Of a DNA stretch of 64,000 nucleotides, positions 9,000 through 17,253 are shown in pieces. Source of the DNA: Phytohabitans houttuyneae. GTDB taxonomy: Bacteria; Actinomycetota; Actinomycetes; Mycobacteriales; Micromonosporaceae. The notes beneath the pieces were generated by a model. The model searched no databases and was not told the DNA's origin. It saw only the letters and a program-made list of their open reading frames with translations. The stretch lies in assembly GCF_011764425.1 (NCBI RefSeq), contig NZ_BLPF01000002.1, positions 1,426,997 through 1,490,996 on the forward strand, written 5' to 3'. The first letter of the stretch is position 1. Each line of letters starts with the position of its first letter. A program made the translations under genes and the position numbers.

Positions 9000-9364
9000 C
9001 AAACATTGGGCCTGGTTGTGCGCGAACCAGGGCTGGTAGCGGCCGTCAGGCTTGCGATTGCGTGAGATCTCCCGGTAGACGCTCTGGTAGCTCTTGCCGA
9101 TCCGCGCCGCGATGGCCTTTACCGACTCGCCACGGGCCAGGCAATCTGCGATCTCGATCGATCATTCTGGCTGAGAAACCTCGACGCGATCGGCCGCGCC
9201 TCGCTGATGGTCACCCCGCCAGCGTCGAGGAACCACACCGACCCGCGGCTCAGCGACACACCGACCTGGCGGGCGGCTTCCGCACCGCGGACGCCTTGAC
9301 GGAGCAACTCGAAGTAGCGGCGTTTGACCGCAGCCGGCATCTTGTTGGGCGCGTACTTCGGCAT
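9000..9364 (-). pseudogene. IS30-family transposase fragment, frameshifted
   Basis: From the ATG at 9364 the frame reads MPKYAPNKMPAAVKRRYFEL, GVRGAEAARQVGVSLSRGSV and ends FLSQNDR, a typical IS30-type N-terminus with HTH. One base is missing near 9155-9162. After it the other frame continues ADCLARGESVKAIAARIGKS, then SYQSVYREISRNRKPDGRYQ and WFAHNQA, and stops near 9000. The catalytic domain is absent. It lies between IS630 copy 1 and the Hsp70-WD40 gene; 8930-9000 holds no other gene. Confidence 0.8.
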
Positions 9365-9416
9365 GCGAATACCCCTCGACTCAAGCATTCGCAACGACCG
9401 ACAGAACTTAAGGAGG

Positions 9417-11981
9417 CTACCGGCTAGGCACGTGCCACAGTCGTACCGTCGAGTCGCCGTTGGCGGTGGCCAAGGTGGTGCCGTCGGAGCTGAACGCCAA
9501 CCCGTACACCGCGTCCGGCCCGTGTCTGAGCGCGGCGACCTGCCGGCGGCGGGCCACATCCCACAACCGCACCGTCCCGTCGATGCCGGAGGTGGCCAGA
9601 GTCCGCCCGTCCGGGCTGAACACGACCTCGCTCACGACGCCGGTGTGGCCCTTGAGCGTGGCGACATGCCGGCGGCGGCCGACGTCCCACAACCGCACTG
9701 TCTTGTCGTCACTGGCAGTGGCCAGGAGCTTGCCATCCGGGCTGAACGCCACATCCCGCGCGGTATCGACGTGGCCGCCGAAAGTGGCGAGGTGCCGGCG
9801 GCTGGCGACGTCCCACAGCCGCACCGTCTGGTCGGAGCTGGCGGTCGCCAGGAGCTTGCCGTCCGGGCTGAACGCCAGCGCGATGACGTACCAGTTGTGG
9901 CCGGTGAGCGTAGCCACGTGCCGGCGCCGCGCCACATCCCACAACCGCACCGTCCGGTCGTCGCTGGCACTGGCCAGCGTGACGCCGTTCGGGCTGAACG
10001 CCACCGCGTTCGCGGGCTTGGTGTGGCCTCGGAGGGCGCCACGATGCCGGCGACCGGCGACATCCCACAGCCGCACTATCCCGTCGTAGCTCGCCGAAGC
10101 CACCGTGGCGCCGTCCACGCTGAATGCCACCCCCAGGACGTACCAGTCGACTGGGAAGGTGGCCACGGACTCGCGCCGGGCCACGTCCCACAACCGCACA
10201 GTGTCGTCCGCGCTGGCGCTGGCCAGCGTGGCACCATCCGGGCTGAACGCCACCGCACTGACGAACTGGGTGTGCCCGGTGAAGGTAGCGAAGGGCTCGC
10301 CGGTCGGGGTGGGTCGCACGACGACCGCAGCGGTGGGCTGCCCGCGCGTCGTGGCCGGCTGTCCGGTGGGCGCGGTGGGTTGTCCGGCCCCGGGCGTTCC
10401 CCGCCCGGGGCTGACCGCCGGCACGGCGGCGGCGGCAAGCACGAGGCACGCGGCGACGACGGTGGTCAGCGGCCGGCGGGCCCGGCGGCGCGTCGCGGCG
10501 AACCGGCTCGGCGCGGCCGCACGGACCGCCGGCGCGCCGGCCGCGTCACTGCCGGGCGCGTTGCCCCCGGCAGGTGGCGGCTGGTCGGCCACAAAGTCCG
10601 GACGGGGTACGGCCGGCCGTGACCTGGTTGGCGTGTCCGGCACCTCCACGGGGGCCGGCGCGGCGGCAGGGCCGGGCGTAGCCGGTACCCCGTCGTCGCT
10701 TGCTCCGACGGTGCCGACGGCGGGCCGCGAGGCCGGCGCTGGCGCGGCGGGCGCCTGTGCCCTGACGGGCGTCGGGCCGGCCGGGGCCGGTCGCGTGGTG
10801 ACGGGCGCTTGTGCCGCCGCGTGCGTCGGGCCCGCCGCGGCCGGTGGTGTGGTGAGGTGCCGGATGTCCAGGGCGCCCTCGGCGACGACAAGCTCCGGTT
10901 GGTCCAGCACGGTGGGGGCGACGCGCAGGGTGCGGTGCAGCAGCGTCGCGGCCAGCGGGATGCGCGACGAGCCGCCGACGAGGAAAACCCCGGCGACCTG
11001 CTCGGGGCGAACACCGGCCTCGGCCAGCAGGCGCTGCGTAAACGTGGCGGTGCGCTGCAGATGCGGACCGGCGGACGCGGTGAACTCCTCGCGGGTCAGA
11101 TGCACCGGGCGGTCGACCAGCGGCAGGTAGATCTCCGCGGTGGCATGGCGCGACATCTGTTCCTTGACCGCGCGAGCGGCCTGCCACAACGTGTGGCGGG
11201 CCTGCTGGTCCGCCCGGGTCTGCGGCCAATCCAGCCGCTGCCAGGCCGCGGTCGCGCCGGCGGTGTAGGCGCGGGCGTGGCGCACCACCTCGGCGTCGAG
11301 GTCCAACCCGCCCACATCGGGCAACCCGCCGGTGGCGACCACCTCGAACCGGTCAGGATAGGGGCGGACCACGCTGCAGTCGAAGGTACCCGCGCCCAGG
11401 TCGTAGACCACGACGCAGCGGCCCGGCGGGATCTGCTCGCCGAGCACGCCGGTGAAGTACGCCGCGGCGGCGACGGGCTCGGCGACCAGCCGCACGCGGG
11501 CGAACCCGGCGCGGTGCGCGGCATCGGCGAGCAGGCTCCGCCGGGTGGATCCCCACGTCGCCGGATGGGTCAGCACCGCCTCGGGCGCCGCGGCCGGGCC
11601 GGCCACCCGCGCCGCCTCGGCTGCCACCCGCGACAGCACCGCCGCCACCAGGTCCACGACCGGCAGCTCCCGCTCGCCCAGCCACACCGTGCCGTCATCG
11701 ATGCGGCGTTTCGGGTAGGGCTCCAACCCGGCCGGGTGGCCGAACGCGGCACGGAGCGCGTCCGCGCCCACCAGCACCCCGCCGCCGGGCTCGGCGAACA
11801 CCGCCGAGGCCAGCAACGGCGACCCGTCGAACAGCAGCGGGCGGACCCGCCCGTCGGGGCCGAGCAGCGCCGCGACCGTGTTGGAGGTGCCGAAGTCCAC
11901 GCCCAACCGGCCACCGGCGGCACTCATGGCAGGGCCGTACGGACCCGGTGTCCAAGGTGGAGTCACCTGATCGAACGACAT
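9417..11981 (-). CDS. Hsp70-like ATPase with membrane anchor and C-terminal WD40 propeller
   Basis: The 854-aa protein starts at ATG with GGAGGG 9 bases upstream. Residues about 25-385 form a DnaK-type actin-fold ATPase: GVDFGTSNTVAALLG (phosphate 1), VVVYDLGAGTFDCSVV (phosphate 2), FLVGGSSRIPLAA (adenosine). No Hsp70 peptide-binding domain follows. A Pro/Ala-rich linker leads to one transmembrane helix (RRPLTTVVAACLVLAAAAVP, about 500-520). Seven WD40 repeats (about 560-854), each ending in VRLWDVA-like words, make one full propeller. The topology predicts the ATPase inside and the propeller outside the cell, perhaps as an ATP-driven receptor or scaffold. Its function is not known. It lies inside the segment flanked by the two IS630 copies. 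Confidence 0.9.
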   Translation of the reverse strand: MSFDQVTPPWTPGPYGPAMSAAGGRLGVDFGTSNTVAALLGPDGRVRPLLFDGSPLLASAVFAEPGGGVLVGADALRAAFGHPAGLEPYPKRRIDDGTVWLGERELPVVDLVAAVLSRVAAEAARVAGPAAAPEAVLTHPATWGSTRRSLLADAAHRAGFARVRLVAEPVAAAAYFTGVLGEQIPPGRCVVVYDLGAGTFDCSVVRPYPDRFEVVATGGLPDVGGLDLDAEVVRHARAYTAGATAAWQRLDWPQTRADQQARHTLWQAARAVKEQMSRHATAEIYLPLVDRPVHLTREEFTASAGPHLQRTATFTQRLLAEAGVRPEQVAGVFLVGGSSRIPLAATLLHRTLRVAPTVLDQPELVVAEGALDIRHLTTPPAAAGPTHAAAQAPVTTRPAPAGPTPVRAQAPAAPAPASRPAVGTVGASDDGVPATPGPAAAPAPVEVPDTPTRSRPAVPRPDFVADQPPPAGGNAPGSDAAGAPAVRAAAPSRFAATRRRARRPLTTVVAACLVLAAAAVPAVSPGRGTPGAGQPTAPTGQPATTRGQPTAAVVVRPTPTGEPFATFTGHTQFVSAVAFSPDGATLASASADDTVRLWDVARRESVATFPVDWYVLGVAFSVDGATVASASYDGIVRLWDVAGRRHRGALRGHTKPANAVAFSPNGVTLASASDDRTVRLWDVARRRHVATLTGHNWYVIALAFSPDGKLLATASSDQTVRLWDVASRRHLATFGGHVDTARDVAFSPDGKLLATASDDKTVRLWDVGRRRHVATLKGHTGVVSEVVFSPDGRTLATSGIDGTVRLWDVARRRQVAALRHGPDAVYGLAFSSDGTTLATANGDSTVRLWHVPSR

Positions 11982-12197
11982 CGACACCCCGCCCTCCCGC
12001 CGGGTGCGAGAGTATCCGCCCGCGCCACACCGCGCCTCGTCCGCCGACTCCGGGCCAAGGTCAAACATTGTTGACCTGTGTCAGGGGCTATCTACTCATT
12101 TGGGCGTGCACCGGCCGAGGCGCCGGCGGCGGTGGCGAACTGACGTGTTGTACTCGCCCACGTTGTTCGCGGCGGCGAGCGGGACTACGATCCGGCC

Positions 12198-12620
12198 GTG
12201 CGAGCGGGGGAACTCGGGCGCGTCCGTCGTGCCCGCTTCATGTGGGTCGGCGGCGGCGCGCTGGCGACCGTGCTGGCCCTCGACGCTCTCGGGCTCATCG
12301 CCTTCCTCGCCTGGTCGACGACCTGGCGCCGCGGCGACCCGGCATGCGAATCGGTCGTGATCGGCGACTGCCTGACCTTCGGCGACATCGCCGGGTGGGT
12401 GGTCGGCTCCGCTGCCGTCCTCCTGGTGTTCGGTCTGCCGGTGAGCGTGGCGTTCATCGTGGCGGCGCTGAGCATCCTCAACGGCGTCACAAAGTGGACG
12501 CCGGGCAACGGCTCCGGCACCGCGGTCGCGCTCACGCTCGGCGTGGTTTGCGCCATCGCCGGCCCGGCACTGGTGGGCGGGCTGCTCGCTTCCCTCGTCG
12601 CGCTGGCAGTGCTCCGCTGA
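12198..12620 (+). CDS. Small integral membrane protein of unknown function
   Basis: The 140-aa product starts at GTG. It has about four hydrophobic segments: VGGGALATVLALDALGLIAF, IAGWVVGSAAVLLVFGLPV with the adjoining SVAFIVAALSIL, and AVALTLGVVCAIAGPALVGG to the C-terminus. A short loop contains two Cys (DPACESVVIGDCLTF), possibly a disulfide outside the membrane. No family was recognised. It is divergent from the Hsp70-WD40 gene across about 215 bases. The coding call rests on codon bias and the membrane pattern. Confidence 0.6.
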   Translation: MRAGELGRVRRARFMWVGGGALATVLALDALGLIAFLAWSTTWRRGDPACESVVIGDCLTFGDIAGWVVGSAAVLLVFGLPVSVAFIVAALSILNGVTKWTPGNGSGTAVALTLGVVCAIAGPALVGGLLASLVALAVLR

Positions 12621-12759
12621 GGCCGCGTCCCGGCCGCTAGTACGCGTACTCGCCGAAGCGTCGATCGAGCTGGAGCACGCGCGTCAGCACGCTGCAGGCG
12701 ACGCGTCGGTGACGCATCTTCCGACCGCCCGCCGGTCCACCACGACGCGGCAGGGTCCG

Positions 12760-12773
12760 CGGCCCTAGGGCCG
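12760..12773. repeat. 14-bp perfect palindrome between convergent genes
   Basis: CGGCCCTAGGGCCG lies in the 255-base gap between the convergent membrane-protein and STAS genes. It could be part of a bidirectional terminator; no T-tract follows, which is normal for high-GC actinomycetes. Confidence 0.3.
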
Positions 12774-12875
12774 ACCGCCTGTCCTCCAGGTTCGACAACT
12801 GGGGTCCGGACCATGGGCGGGACTTCGCGTCGCGCAGCCGCCGCTGCGCGGCGTCGATGCCAACTCGGCTGCGAC

Positions 12876-13304
12876 CTAGGCAGGACCGGCCGCAGGTCTG
12901 CTGAGCAGGGCTAACAGGAGCGCACCGAGGTCACGGCTATCGGCCAGCATCTCCGAGGTTTGGTTAGCCCGCAACGTGCCGAGAACCTGATCGCGGGCGC
13001 TGACGACGCGATACGTAGTGCCGTACTCGACAGCGACGACATAGCCCGACACCAGCGCCCGATGCCCGTCAGCGCCGAGGAAGACAACGCCGCCGAGATC
13101 AACAATCAGCTCATCAGGCGACCCTTCAATGATCGCCTCGAAGATCATGGTCTGGAGCGTCACCACGTCGGGCCCGCTCAGCTCACCGGCCAGATCCACA
13201 CCGATGACCGCGTCACCGGCACGGCGCGTAATGCCCGTGAAGGCCAAACCTGCCCCCCGATCGATCGGCGACCGCGACACACTACGCGCGGTCCAGCACA
13301 CCAC
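12876..13304 (-). CDS. STAS-domain protein, anti-sigma-factor-antagonist-like
   Basis: The 142-aa product has the STAS fold signature: VIGVDLAGELSGPDVVTLQT, DELIVDLGGVVFLGADGHRA and a C-terminal helix LGTLRANQTSEMLADS. In SpoIIAA-type antagonists the loop after FxD carries the phosphorylated Ser; here it reads FLGADG, without Ser, so regulation by a serine kinase is doubtful. GTG at 13304 gives the full frame; GTG at 13280 is an alternative. It overlaps or directly abuts the divergent YkvA gene. The partner anti-sigma factor is not in the window. Confidence 0.75.
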   Translation of the reverse strand: MVCWTARSVSRSPIDRGAGLAFTGITRRAGDAVIGVDLAGELSGPDVVTLQTMIFEAIIEGSPDELIVDLGGVVFLGADGHRALVSGYVVAVEYGTTYRVVSARDQVLGTLRANQTSEMLADSRDLGALLLALLSRPAAGPA

Positions 13305-13764
13305 TGATGATCACAGCGGGGTCCGGGCCAACGATCAGCACAGAGCATACTCCCGGCCCCGGATCGCGCTACTGGTCGCATTGCTGATCGCCAAACCGAG
13401 GGGGTCGCTGCTCAAAGAGGCGATGCGGCTGCTGCCCGACGTGCTGCGGCTACTTCGCCGCCTGGCTGCTGACCGCAACATGCCGCGCGGCGTTCGGATC
13501 CGGCTCGTCCTGCTGATGGCATACCTGACCATCCCGATCGACATCATCCCCGACTTCATCCCGGTCCTGGGCTACGCCGACGACGCCATCATCGTCACCC
13601 TCGTCCTGCGCAGCACCGTGCGTCGGGCAGGACTCGACGTCGTCCGCGCCCACTGGCCCGGCAGCGACGACGGCTTCGCCGCCCTGAACCGACTCACCGG
13701 CCTTACCCTGTCGACTCCCGAGCCCGACCGCAGCCCCCCGGCGCCGCCGCGGAGTGGCAGCTAA
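13231..13764 (+). CDS. YkvA family protein (DUF1232)
   Basis: The conserved core RLVLLMAYLTIPIDIIPDFI followed by PVLGYADDAIIV is the DUF1232 signature, a short membrane-associated segment of unknown function. It is preceded by a helical LLKEAMRLLPDVLRLLRRLA stretch. The start is uncertain: ATG at 13231 overlaps the STAS gene on the other strand, ATG at 13129 would overlap more, and a TTG at 13381 begins nearer the conserved part. The C-terminus overlaps the convergent phosphotransferase end by 4 bases. Confidence 0.7.
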   Translation: MPVKAKPAPRSIGDRDTLRAVQHTTDDHSGVRANDQHRAYSRPRIALLVALLIAKPRGSLLKEAMRLLPDVLRLLRRLAADRNMPRGVRIRLVLLMAYLTIPIDIIPDFIPVLGYADDAIIVTLVLRSTVRRAGLDVVRAHWPGSDDGFAALNRLTGLTLSTPEPDRSPPAPPRSGS

Positions 13765-14822
13765 CGACGAGTCAACCCCACCAACTCACGCAACACCGCC
13801 TCCGCCTCATCAAGGCGTTCCAAGACGGCGACCAACGCGTGGTGGCGGTCCATGGCATACCGCTGCAACGACTCGGGCAACAACGCCCGCCTATCAACCA
13901 AGTCATCGAACGGATAGATCGACGCACCGGAGTAGCAGACCCACGCCCGCACAGCGGCAACAAGGTCACCGTCTGGTAGCTGTGGATTCTCCTCACGATA
14001 GGCCGTCGCCAGGCCGGCAAAGCCGCGCACCCAATCATCACCACGAAGCACCGTGCGCGGATCGCAGCCCAGTCGCGAGACCTCCCACGCAACTGCACGT
14101 GGCAAGGGCGGCCGAAAGTCGATCACGGCCGCGACCTGGCCATCGTGGAACAGGACGTTGGGCACCGCGAGATCTCCATGGACTACCTGGCTCGTCAGAG
14201 CCGGGAGGTGCTCCAACATCGTCGCCAGCCGCGGCAGCAAGGCTTGGCGCCACAGCAGCACCTCCGTTGCCCATGCCCGGAAGTCGGAGTCCAATGCCGT
14301 GCCACGGGACAGCTCGCGAAGCACCCGCTCTAGCTTCCTCGCCGCCTTACCGAGATCACACAGCGTTCCCGTCTCCGGCCGCCTCGGCGCCGCGGGATGA
14401 ACCGACAAAATGCGATGCAGATGCCCGACCACGCTCCCGACGGCGATCATCTGCGACTGGCTCAACCCAACGTCTTCACCGCTCTGGCCAGCCACGAACT
14501 CCCACACCGAGATGGCGGCCAGTTCTCCCATGTGAAGAACCTCGCCACGCTCGGATCGCAGCACTCGGGCAGTCGGAACACCACGTGCGGCAGCGAACTC
14601 CGACAACTCGATCGCGGCCCGCTCCTTCACCAGATCGGCCCCTGGTTGATACGCCTTCACGAAGACCCGCCGACCATGATCGGCGTCGGCGACAAAGTTG
14701 ACGGTCGCGACCCCGCTCAACACCCGCTGAAGCCCCACCCCGGCCAGGCCATACACGTCCGCGAGCGCCTTCGAGACCGCGCCGTCGTCAGCCACGATGC
14801 TCTCCAAGCGGCCGGCAGACAC
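13761..14822 (-). CDS. APH-family phosphotransferase
   Basis: The 353-aa protein has the aminoglycoside/choline-kinase fold: an N-lobe with FVKAYQPGADLVKERAAIEL (ATP-binding Lys), the catalytic loop VVHGDLAVPNVLF and the metal-binding AAVIDFRPPLP. The substrate may be a sugar, aminocyclitol or similar alcohol. It lies downstream of a truncated relative and of the NUDIX gene. Before the IS630 insertion this group probably formed the tail of the sugar-type operon at 17254-27088. It could phosphorylate an intermediate or provide self-protection; both are inference. Confidence 0.85.
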   Translation of the reverse strand: MSAGRLESIVADDGAVSKALADVYGLAGVGLQRVLSGVATVNFVADADHGRRVFVKAYQPGADLVKERAAIELSEFAAARGVPTARVLRSERGEVLHMGELAAISVWEFVAGQSGEDVGLSQSQMIAVGSVVGHLHRILSVHPAAPRRPETGTLCDLGKAARKLERVLRELSRGTALDSDFRAWATEVLLWRQALLPRLATMLEHLPALTSQVVHGDLAVPNVLFHDGQVAAVIDFRPPLPRAVAWEVSRLGCDPRTVLRGDDWVRGFAGLATAYREENPQLPDGDLVAAVRAWVCYSGASIYPFDDLVDRRALLPESLQRYAMDRHHALVAVLERLDEAEAVLRELVGLTRR

Positions 14823-15543
14823 GCCGCCGGGCCATCACGCTCTGAACCGACAGCGGCAATTCCGACAAGTAGCTTGCCCAATGAAGGTGTTGCAGGTCTC
14901 CGTGCGTCCACCCGTACGGCCCCTTGGGCAGGTTGTCGGTTGGTCGGGCGTGGGCGTGTTTGTCGATGAGTGCGATGCGTTGGTCGAGCAGGTCGATGAC
15001 GGTGGTGTCGAACGGGCCGCCAGCGGCGTGGGCGGCGGTTTGGAACCGGCGGGCTTCGGCGATGGCTTGCTCGGGTGGCACGGTGCGGGCGGTGGGCGTG
15101 CCGGTGATGGCTGGTAAGCCGATTGACGGGTGGAGGTGGTTGAGCTGTTGGTGGAGTCTTCCGATCGTGGTGCCGAGTTGTTGGGCCTGGGTGGTGGTCA
15201 GGTCGGGTCCGTTGGGGTGTTCGCCGTCGAGCCAGGGCAGTAGGCAGTAGGCGCGGGTATCGACTTCGATGACCGGGTCGCCGTCGCGGGTGAGCAGCGG
15301 TGGGCAGACCGGTACGCCGCCTTCGTGCAAGGCGGTCAGGACGCGCAGGTTTCGTCGGGCTGTGGCTACCGGGATGTCTAGGAGCTGTTTGAGCGCATAC
15401 CGGCCGTTGGTGGTGGTGATCTGCCAGTTGCGGTTCATCAGACCGTGCGCAAGGTACGCAACTGTTTGGATGCCCTCTAGTTGGAACGCGTCGCGGATGC
15501 GGTCGAGGTCGTCGTCGGGCGGTTGAGGTGCGGGGTTGGTCAC
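14788..15543 (-). pseudogene. APH-family kinase truncated after its catalytic loop
   Basis: From the GTG at 15543 (VTNPAPQPPDDDLDRIRDAF) the protein follows the homoserine-kinase-like/APH pattern: GLMNRNWQITTTNGRYALKQ, YCLLPWLDGEHPN and GWTHGDLQ near the end. After the HGDLQ motif the sequence reads HLHWASYLSELPLSVQSVMA and stops, without the N(V/I)L and DF motifs that bind metal. About 70-80 C-terminal residues are missing. Its 3' end overlaps the start of the next kinase gene, and base usage changes near 14885, so a deletion or recombination fused two loci here. It starts 1 base after the NUDIX stop, as in an operon. Confidence 0.7.
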
Positions 15544-15544
15544 G

Positions 15545-16057
15545 TCATGCTCCGAGGTCGGCGGGCAAGGCCTGCACGGCGTGGGTGAGTTTGTCGATGC
15601 GGTCGAGGAGCAGGTGGGCACCGTGACGGCTGTCGTCGAACATGTTCAGCCCGTTCAGTTCGTCGGGGTCGAACCAGCCGAAAGGTAGCTCGGCGGGTGT
15701 TGCCGGCTCGTGCTGCGTGGTGAGGGCGAGGTAGAGGTGGTCGACGTGGATGTGCGGGCGCGGGTGGCGTGGTTCGGCGGGCACGGGCTGCTCGGAGATC
15801 CATACCGGGACCGGTACGCCGGGGACCGCGTCGGTGAGCTCGCCGGTGTGGGTGCTGATCAGTTGGGCGGTGAGTCCGGTTTCTTCGCTGGTTTCGCGGA
15901 GCGCGGCTTCGGCCGGGTTTTCGTGGGGTTCGACGTGGCCGCCGGGCAGCATCCAGCGGTGCAGCCGCGGGTGGTGGATGAGGCCGATGCGCCAGCCGCT
16001 GGGCAGTCGGGTGAGCAGGAAGACGCTCGCGGTGGCGTGTTTGAGCATCGCGGTCAT
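15545..16057 (-). CDS. NUDIX hydrolase
   Basis: The 170-aa protein carries a complete Nudix box: PGGHVEPHENPAEAALRETS followed by EETGL, with the metal-binding Glu residues in RETSEE. The N-terminus MTAMLKHATASVFLLTRLPS is usual for small-molecule NUDIX enzymes, which cleave nucleoside diphosphates linked to another group. It starts 27 bases from the IS630 copy 2 end. If the element is removed, the gene follows the aminotransferase stop by about 25 bases, suggesting it once belonged to the 17-27 kb operon and is now separated from its promoter. Confidence 0.88.
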   Translation of the reverse strand: MTAMLKHATASVFLLTRLPSGWRIGLIHHPRLHRWMLPGGHVEPHENPAEAALRETSEETGLTAQLISTHTGELTDAVPGVPVPVWISEQPVPAEPRHPRPHIHVDHLYLALTTQHEPATPAELPFGWFDPDELNGLNMFDDSRHGAHLLLDRIDKLTHAVQALPADLGA

Positions 16058-16176
16058 CGGTGTAATGCTGCCGCGACGCGGTCTAGAGACCTTTTGGGGT
16101 TGGGGTGGTTGGGTGTGTCCACTATGCCGCGTCTGGGGGATCGCTCTGTGTGGGTTTGTCCGCTTGACTTGGGGTT

Positions 16177-16680
16177 ATGAGGTACGGCGACGGTGGCGGG
16201 CTCAACCAGGCCGCGCGAGTGCGGCGTGAACAGATCCGCCGGCAGGCGGCGGATCTGTTCGCTGGAGGGATGACGCCGGTCGAGGTGGCCAAACGTTTGG
16301 AGGTCTCGCAGAAGTCGGCGTACGTGTGGCGCAAGCTTTGGCGGGCCGGTGGTGCCGACGCGTTGGCGTCCAAGGGCGCGCCTGGCCCGGACCCGAAGCT
16401 GTCCGAGGCGCAGTTGGCAAAGCTCAAGGCGCGAGTCGAACTCGGGCCCGCGGCCGCTGGCTACGGCGATGACCAACGGTGGACGTTGGCCAGGATCCGG
16501 ACGTTGATCGGCTTGATGTTCAAGGTCCGGGTCAGCCTCACCACGACGTGGATAGCGATGCAACGGATCGGGTTCAGCGCGCAGTTGCCGACGCATCGGG
16601 CGATCGAGCGGGACGAGGAAACGATCGCCCATTGGCGTAGGTATCAGTGGCCGGCGGTAAAACAGTCGCGGGCAGGCTGA
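16177..16680 (+). CDS. IS630 transposase OrfA (HTH half), copy 2
   Basis: The 167-aa product starts MRYGDGGGLNQAARVRREQI and contains tandem HTH regions (TPVEVAKRLEVSQKSAYVWR and a winged helix with RWTLARIRTLIGLMF). It ends soon after HWRRYQWPAVKQSRAG. OrfB starts 34 bases before this stop in the -1 frame. A -1 slip on the A-run at 16659-16662 (codons GTA AAA C) gives WPAVKTVAGRLNAWICFADE, which matches the continuous IS630 transposase. Programmed frameshifting is therefore likely. Confidence 0.88.
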   Translation: MRYGDGGGLNQAARVRREQIRRQAADLFAGGMTPVEVAKRLEVSQKSAYVWRKLWRAGGADALASKGAPGPDPKLSEAQLAKLKARVELGPAAAGYGDDQRWTLARIRTLIGLMFKVRVSLTTTWIAMQRIGFSAQLPTHRAIERDEETIAHWRRYQWPAVKQSRAG

Positions 16681-17240
16681 ACGCCTGGATCTGTTTCGCC
16701 GACGAAGCCGGCCAAACTCTTCGCCCCGCCAAGGCGACCACCTGGTCGCCCCGCGGCCACACCCCAGTCGTGAAGGTCACCGCCAAAGGCGGTGTCCGGG
16801 TCTCGGTGGCCGGGCTGGTCTGCTACCGGCCCGGCCACCGCAGCCGGCTGATCTACCGCACGCTGACCTACCGCGGCCGTAAGGGTGATCCGAAAGGCTT
16901 CCGCGAACGGGAGTTGGTGGACCTGCTCGACGCCGCCCACCGGCAACTCGGCGCGCCGATCGTGTTGATCTGGGACCAGCTCCCCGCACACAAATCCGTC
17001 CTCATGCGCCAGTTGCTCGCCGCACGTCCATGGCTGCGGGTCTACAAGCTGCCCGGCTACGCACCCGAACTCAACCCGGCCGAGAAAGTCTGGTCGGTCA
17101 TGAAACACGGACTGGCCAACCTCGCCGCCACCACCGCAACCGCCCTGGCCACCGCAGTGAAAAACCGCCTCAAACGCATGCAATACCGCGACGGCCTCAT
17201 CGACAGCTACCTCGCCGCCACCGGCCTACGCCCACCCTGA
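16647..17240 (+). CDS. IS630 transposase OrfB (DDE half), copy 2
   Basis: The 197-aa frame has CFADEAGQTL, VLIWDQLPAHK and ELNPAEKVWSVMKHG, the D-D-E residues of the IS630/Tc1-mariner group. It is probably made as the C-terminal half of an OrfA-OrfB fusion through the -1 shift at 16659-16662, since its own start lies inside OrfA and has no clear ribosome binding site. Confidence 0.9.
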   Translation: MAGGKTVAGRLNAWICFADEAGQTLRPAKATTWSPRGHTPVVKVTAKGGVRVSVAGLVCYRPGHRSRLIYRTLTYRGRKGDPKGFRERELVDLLDAAHRQLGAPIVLIWDQLPAHKSVLMRQLLAARPWLRVYKLPGYAPELNPAEKVWSVMKHGLANLAATTATALATAVKNRLKRMQYRDGLIDSYLAATGLRPP

Positions 17241-17253
17241 CCCCAAAAGGTCT

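Noticed and set aside
9324-10622. 432-aa plus-strand frame opposite the WD40 repeats
   Set aside because: Its repeated look comes from the antisense of the WD40 repeats; no start signal or domain supports it.
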